This document shows, one piece after another, positions 58,900 through 64,000 of a stretch of 64,000 nucleotides of DNA. Made by a program: the position numbers and the translations under genes. Source of the stretch: Acanthosoma haemorrhoidale (lineage: Eukaryota; Arthropoda; Insecta; Hemiptera; Acanthosomatidae); the NCBI GenBank assembly GCA_930367205.1, contig OV884015.1, positions 39,051,288 through 39,115,287 of the forward strand, given 5' to 3'. Position 1 is the first letter of the stretch; the number at the start of each line of letters is the position of its first letter. A model generated the notes under the pieces. That model saw nothing but the letters and a program-made list of their open reading frames with translations, did no database searches and was not told the origin of the DNA.

Positions 58900-59154
58900 A
58901 ACCCTATCCCCGGAGGCACTGGCACCCAGCGACGGCTTTATAAATGCCCACGATAACGAAAATTGAAGTTTTTATAAATGATGAAAGAAATTATTTTATA
59001 TATCAAGAAACAGCAATTCATGTCCTGAAAAAGTTTGAAATAATTTTAAAGCTGATATTAATTAGGATTGAATAAATCCAATGATATATTTTTCATTTAT
59101 GTTTCAATTAAAATTTAATATAGTATAATGCTATTATGTTAATGAATGTAATGA

Positions 59155-60660
59155 AATGAAAAAAACAACTTTATTCTGAGATATTGTCCCCTAAGAATAA
59201 CAACTAAGAATAGAATAGGAGTGTATAGCTGACCAAAAAAAAGAATAAATTATATAACATTAAACAGATTAGATAAGCTAATGAATAATTCTATGTATAA
59301 ATGTGTAATACGATGTGCTAGGGCTATGTAGGTATGAGATTACTGAAAAGGACAAACATAAAAAGAAATGAAACAAAATGCAAAAATGAATAGATATGGA
59401 TAGATAAAATAAATAAAACAGAAATTATCACTTAGGGGAAATAGCATGGAAGGTTGCTGGAATTAACGAAAAATAAATAAAACGGATATTATCGATGAAC
59501 TCTAAATTGTTTAAATGTGGGAGAGATAAGAAACTAGTAAAGTCTCAATTCAAAGATTGGAAAAGTTAATGAACGACGAATATCGATGGGAATAGTTTCA
59601 AAGGTTTCTTTGTAAGGGTAAGAAAACAGCGGCCAAAGGAAACAGATTTGTGAGAATTTAAATACAAGTCGGAAGGGTAGGATATAGTATTAAGGGATTT
59701 GATCACTGATTTGAATTGATGTTACGAAGGTAAGGGACTTTTTAATCAAGACAGTATTGAAGAGAAGGAGTCCTAGGAATTATTGGAGACGGGCAGAGAA
59801 GGGTACAGCCCCAACTCGGAGTAGTGCCGGGAATGTGACGGTCTCTGGCTATGCCGAGTATAAATCTTAGAAAACAATTCATCAGTCGCTTTAACCGAGA
59901 CTCGAGATCCCCAGAGAGACCAGCATACTTCACGCAACCGCAGTCGAAATGGGGAATAGAAGGGAGGAAGTTAGGAGTTTAATTAATTTAATGTTAATGG
60001 GGATGTTGAGATTGATTCAGACGTTTAAGGGTACGTAAACCAATGGTGATTACCTTGGATTTATCTACATCAATCAAAGATTATGGAAAGAGGTTCAGGG
60101 CTCATTACGGTCCAGGTCGATCAATAGGGGGAAGGGGGGGGGAGAAAATAGAAAGGAAAGATATGTAAATTTGTGTTTTGTCGGCATATAAGTAGAATGA
60201 GCAGTAATGTACAGAAGTATGAAGAATGAAGGTCGTTGATGTAGACACAGAAAAGTAATAGCTAAATATATGAACCCCTAGATACACCGTAAGACCGTAA
60301 GGGGGATGGATGTTGATCAGGGATGATCACCACCGCAGGCGATAAGAAATGAATGGATTAAACCAGTTGATGGCACTATAAGAGAAGGATATCGATACAA
60401 GTTTCGACAGAAGAATATAATGATTAAGGGTGTCCAATGACTTGGAAAAGTCCAAGAGGATAAGTATGAGTTTACGGGATTTTGGTAACAGCTGATCGGG
60501 TGGAAAATCCTGGATTGTAGGGAATTTGAACGTGCTTCTAGAAATGAGTCTTTCGGAATCTGAGGCTATTATGGATAGAAAGGCAGAGGTTGAAAGGAAA
60601 ATGGTGAGAACATCATCGTTGACTTGTTGCATTGACAAATTTCAGCTTTGATTTTATCAA
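59155..60660 (-). mobile_element. LINE family C (CR1/L2-like reverse transcriptase), decayed
   Basis: Antisense LINE with 3' UTR ending in AATAAAGTTGTTTTTTT (minus strand, near 59160-59175). From right to left: the reverse transcriptase block LILILLDFSKSLDTLNHYIL (near 60490-60430), YSAINWFNPFIS, a GVPQGS-like block lying in another frame, the catalytic block LYADKTQIYISF (near 60180), and the C-terminal block LESRLKRLMNCFLRFILGI (near 59890-59840). The LYAD(D)TQIY signature differs from families A and B. Frameshifts and stops throughout show age. Confidence 0.85.
59742..60638 (-). pseudogene. Family C reverse transcriptase pseudogene
   Basis: Three separate frames (60638-60327, 60287-60105, 59933-59742) carry consecutive parts of one reverse transcriptase. 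The catalytic YADD is YADK: the second Asp is replaced by Lys (GAC AAA), which would abolish activity. Between the first two frames two adjacent stops and a frameshift disrupt the PQG region. Confidence 0.85.
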
Positions 60661-62683
60661 TCAATAAATTCTCAAAACAAATTTAAGCAATAAATGATGT
60701 ATTGTGGTGAGATTGGAAGTATTATGCATAAATCAACGCTGGTAGTATTTGGTAGTGTTGAAACATTTAAGACGACGTTAAGGAAAATAAACAACAAAAA
60801 TTTATCACCAAGCTAAAAAATATCACAATAAATATGAGATATAGCCCTCTTAACTTAATCTTCTGTTGGACCACATTATAAGTAGGATTATCTGACGAAG
60901 TGTAGCCGGACCGGATTCCGAAACGTTACGATTTCTGTTTGCCAATGCAGACCTCCCATTAGAGAGTTTTACCTGTTACAATAGTTAAGGAACAAGTTGT
61001 GCTCACATGACAGGCCAAATCAAACGCGGGACTGAGGATTTCGGAAAATTTTCTGGCGTTGGTGGGCATAGACGTGGACATAGATTTACAGGGTATTTCT
61101 CCTCTTGGTCCACGAATGGCAGAACTACAGTGACCAGCTCTTTTAAACAGATCAAAGAGAGCAGAACACATACAAAGACTCAGAGGGAGAGAAAGGCTAC
61201 GAGCGGAGTAAGGTCTAGACTGTAAGGGAGGTCAAATTGTTTATCTTGCTTATTCGGTTGAATGATGCACCTCATGCATGCAAATGAAAATGATACCCTG
61301 CAATGCACCCCGTTTTGGCCACCGCAACTCTACCGAGATTCCCCTACCAGGGAATAATAAAAATAAAAAATAAATGTAACGATAGTTACCTGGATATTAT
61401 ATCTTACCGTTCATCAGTGACGGCAGAAATAAAGCAGGTCTCATTTGCATTCTACTTTCCTGTGAAAGTGAAATGGGTGAAAGTCTAATTGTTGTAAAGT
61501 ACTACTGAAGCTTTTACCCGAGTTTATAATGTGCAGTATTAAACATTCCTCCGGCTATCTGGCACTATATCGTTAAGATAATTTGAGGCACGCGAAGGTG
61601 CCTAACTCTCGGAATAGTTAAGACTTTCCCTTTCAGCCAGTGAGATGAACTACAGATGAGCTGTGAGATAAACCGTGCCTAATTGGCATTATAAACAATT
61701 GTAATTATGGTAAATACCCAGGAGTGCTTTGATAGTCTTGTCTTGGGAAACAAACGGGCTGGTGGACTTCACGACGTCCTGTTGGCTAGATTTTGTCTTT
61801 GGTGAATCACAGAATCCGAATTTTCCAATTAATGTAATATTTATGGAATACTTCATAACTTTTACATTTTTTATATTGATGTTTTTACACACCATACAAC
61901 TTTTTGCCGGGATGGTGTTATGACAGGTAGATGGAAACTTATACTACAGTAGTATGAGGGCCATATTAGTATTGATAATGGTATTGCCTTAAAACTATGG
62001 AATTTTTTTGATTATTGCATTATAAATGTCAGGCTTCTATCTACTACTCCTAAGACCAAATTAATATAAAAAATAACAAGATGTTTTTTAACTTTTAAAA
62101 CAGTGCGTATATGCTCTTGCATGAAAGATGTGGTCTAGGAAATGAAGAAGACTTAATGTATAAAAGAAAAATATTTTAATTTTTCTAATTCTCAAGTCTT
62201 CTAGCATGAAAATGGTTAGGTAATGTAATTTACGGTATGTAGCAATTTAATCAACTTCTAATCTCAAGTTCGCATAAACACCCTTTACCAATTCATTTGA
62301 ATTTCCTCTCAACTATTTTCCCCTCGGTAGAAACTCCTCAGTGCTCTATTTTCTCTCATTCTCCTCTCCGTGGATATTGCTGCACTGGAATGTAATATAT
62401 TCGGAATAATCAGGCGGAAGGGCGTGTAGTCAGTGCTTGCTCTAGTGCGCATTAGAGTGAGCTCTTGTGTACAGTCGCTGTGCAATATCCATTACTTTAG
62501 TAAAGCCTTTATGATTAATAATTAGTATGCAGAACCTATATACGATGGTAAAATTAAGAGATTCTTTAAATATGAATCATTGGTGTGTTTAATGTGTGAA
62601 AACACTAACGAGCTTCAGCGACTTAATCCCCACTTAGATATATTTTAATCAACACATATTTAACACAATAAAACCTTTTTTTA
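60661..62683. other. Unique DNA, no supported gene
   Basis: Besides the hammerhead-like motif at 60892-60925, nothing is recognised. Short frames at 60959-61225 on both strands overlap and have no known motif. Confidence 0.35.
60892..60925 (+). other. Hammerhead-like motif with intact core strands
   Basis: CTGACGA (fits CTGANGA) is followed after 20 bases, including CCGGACCGG, by GAAACG. These are the two conserved strands of a hammerhead ribozyme. The stem II pairing between them is weak (CGGA/TCCG) and I could not verify stem I or III, so it may be a decayed copy. Confidence 0.4.
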
Positions 62684-64000
62684 GAATATACCTCAACAGA
62701 CCGGCTTCAGTAAAGGACTCAGCTTGGACTGCAATCTAGTGAAACTGCAGCGGCACGTTGCAACTAGCATGCGAATCAACAGAGTCACTGCGATGATCTC
62801 CATTGACTGTACGAAAGCATTCGACTCTGTAGATCATCGTACACTCCTGCGACGCCTGAACGAGCACGAATTTCCTGCGGAACTCCAGAACATCATGACT
62901 TCCTATCTAGCAGGCAGAACCTTTTCTGTGCGAATAGGAGCCATATCAACTACCAAAAGAGATTTCGTCGTCGGAGTTCCCCAAGGGTCGGTGCTGGGAC
63001 CCCTACTCTTCAACATCTACACCGCGCACATAGTAGGAGCATCATACTCCAATTGTGAGGTAGTGGCATATGCGGACGATATAGGGGTCTACAGCACCAG
63101 CCTCAACCCAGCGAAAGCTCTAAAGGCTGCAGAGGGCGCCAGTCAGTTAATCACCGACAGGCTACGGCTGTCCATAGTCATTAACCCGGACTAAAAGGTA
63201 AACCCGGCTAAAACTCAAGGGATCGTCTTCTCCTTCCAGCATGAAAAATGGAAGCGTCCAACCAGCTTCACCATAGACGGGACTGAATGACCATGGGACT
63301 TTCCAACAGCATATGCTACCTCGGCATCAACCTAGGCAGACACATGACGTTCTACACACACCTGCAGAAGAAGTTGAAAAGAGTACGTAGAACTTACTAC
63401 TCTCTCCAGCATCTCATCACAAGCCCGGCTATATCCCTTCGGCTGAAACTGTTACTATATAAGAGCGTCCTGAGGCCAGCTCTACTGTTTGGGACACCAC
63501 TCTTCCGATTCCTACACACTACCACAATAACTGGACTCCAGAGCTTCCAGAACAAAATCCTGCGCACGGCACTATGGCATACCCCTTTTCGTGATATAAA
63601 GGCTCCCGACATCCACGAAAAGTTCGAAGTCCCCACCATCACCGAAGCCATCCAAAGAAGACACATCAAGTTCTTTGACTCGATGAAACATAGCCAAAAC
63701 CCTCTGTTCCGAGACATGACACCCCACCGCTACCGGCAAGATGGCAACTCTCAAGATCTGGTAAAGCAGACCAAACGGTGGACATCACGGCGCCTGGCCC
63801 ACCAACAACAAGCCTCTAACGGGCACCCAACACTGCTATCCGACTAAATAAGACTGCACTACATGCCTAAAGGGACTCTAGGCCCAGACACCAGTGGACT
63901 CTCACCACTGTACCGCAACTATCAACCTCTAGCGAGGCTCCCCACACTCCTTAATTCCCTCACACCACCTTCAAGCATGTACTCCTAGTACAAGGATCCG
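62684..64000 (+). mobile_element. LINE family B, copy 3, running off the window
   Basis: The best-preserved family B copy: reverse transcriptase from the PQQTGFSKG block to the C-terminus, then the 3' UTR (GGACTCTCACCACTG, CACACTCCTTAATTCCCTCA, CTCCTAGTA). The window ends before the A tail. Endonuclease and any ORF1 are absent, so it is 5'-truncated. Confidence 0.93.
62724..63847 (+). pseudogene. Family B reverse transcriptase, one stop and one frameshift
   Basis: First frame (62724-63194): SIDCTKAFDSVDH with the first catalytic Asp, FSVRIG, GVPQGSVLGPLLFNIYTAHI and the catalytic AYADDIGVYSTS. It ends at TAA (63192-63194) inside the VINPD/KVNPAKTQ block; matching sequence continues beyond it in the same frame to near 63285. 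After a frameshift the second frame (63287-63847) gives CYLGINLGRHMTF, LKLLLYKSVLRPALLFGTPL, LQSFQNKILRTALWHTPF and the C-terminus. This is the jockey-type palm and thumb order. The catalytic centre is intact but the protein is split, so this copy is inactive. Confidence 0.9.

Noticed and set aside
1..64000. CRISPR arrays, operons, bacterial promoters
   Set aside because: No regularly spaced repeats or dense coding; the sequence is eukaryotic.

Overview
This window is AT-rich, gene-poor eukaryotic DNA, most likely from an arthropod. The reasons are jockey-type non-LTR retrotransposons, a Ty3/gypsy LTR element primed by tRNA-Phe, and core promoters of the TATA plus TCATTC-initiator kind. I see no operons, ribosome binding sites, rRNA, tRNA or CRISPR, and no conserved multi-exon host gene. 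The species cannot be named from the sequence alone.

Layout. Positions 1-9485 are mostly unique AT-rich DNA. They carry a 5'-truncated LINE (family A, 1226-1977) flanked by two diverged copies of a ~170 bp direct repeat, a GC-rich block ending in oligo-A (2401-2786), and a small nested cluster of retroposon tails (4111-4354). Positions 9486-14822 are a nearly intact Ty3/gypsy element on the minus strand, with identical 180 bp LTRs, a TATA target duplication, PBS, PPT, gag and pol. It is broken only by two in-frame stops, TGA between gag and pol and TAG inside integrase. Positions 15.6-17.1 kb hold another family A LINE, deleted internally and split by ~1.07 kb of other DNA. Positions 18-19 kb hold a 108-codon frame without ATG that spans a CLEAR-type palindrome, and an inverted pair of hammerhead-like motifs. 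LINE family B lies at 25.3-26.2, 30.5-31.2 (11 bp target duplications) and 62.7-64.0 kb. A separate retroposon family R, with an A-rich tail, has copies at 4.1, 38.1, 43.5, 54.4 and 55.0 kb; the 43.5 kb copy is linked to a 65 bp inverted repeat. LINE family C is a decayed antisense copy at 59.2-60.7 kb.

Host candidates are few. The best is a compact minus-strand gene at 46.4-46.7 kb (TATA box, short leader, 65-residue secreted peptide, AATAAA). A promoter with a short first exon and GTAAGT donor lies at 32.45 kb. A second TATA/initiator promoter at 25.2 kb directly abuts a LINE and may belong to a mobile element.

How the parts work together: the window is dominated by retroelements. The gypsy element encodes its own Gag, protease, reverse transcriptase, RNase H and integrase, and looks recently inserted. 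Most LINE copies and family R are dead-on-arrival or decayed insertions. The rest is intergenic or intronic DNA in which I see nothing I can support.
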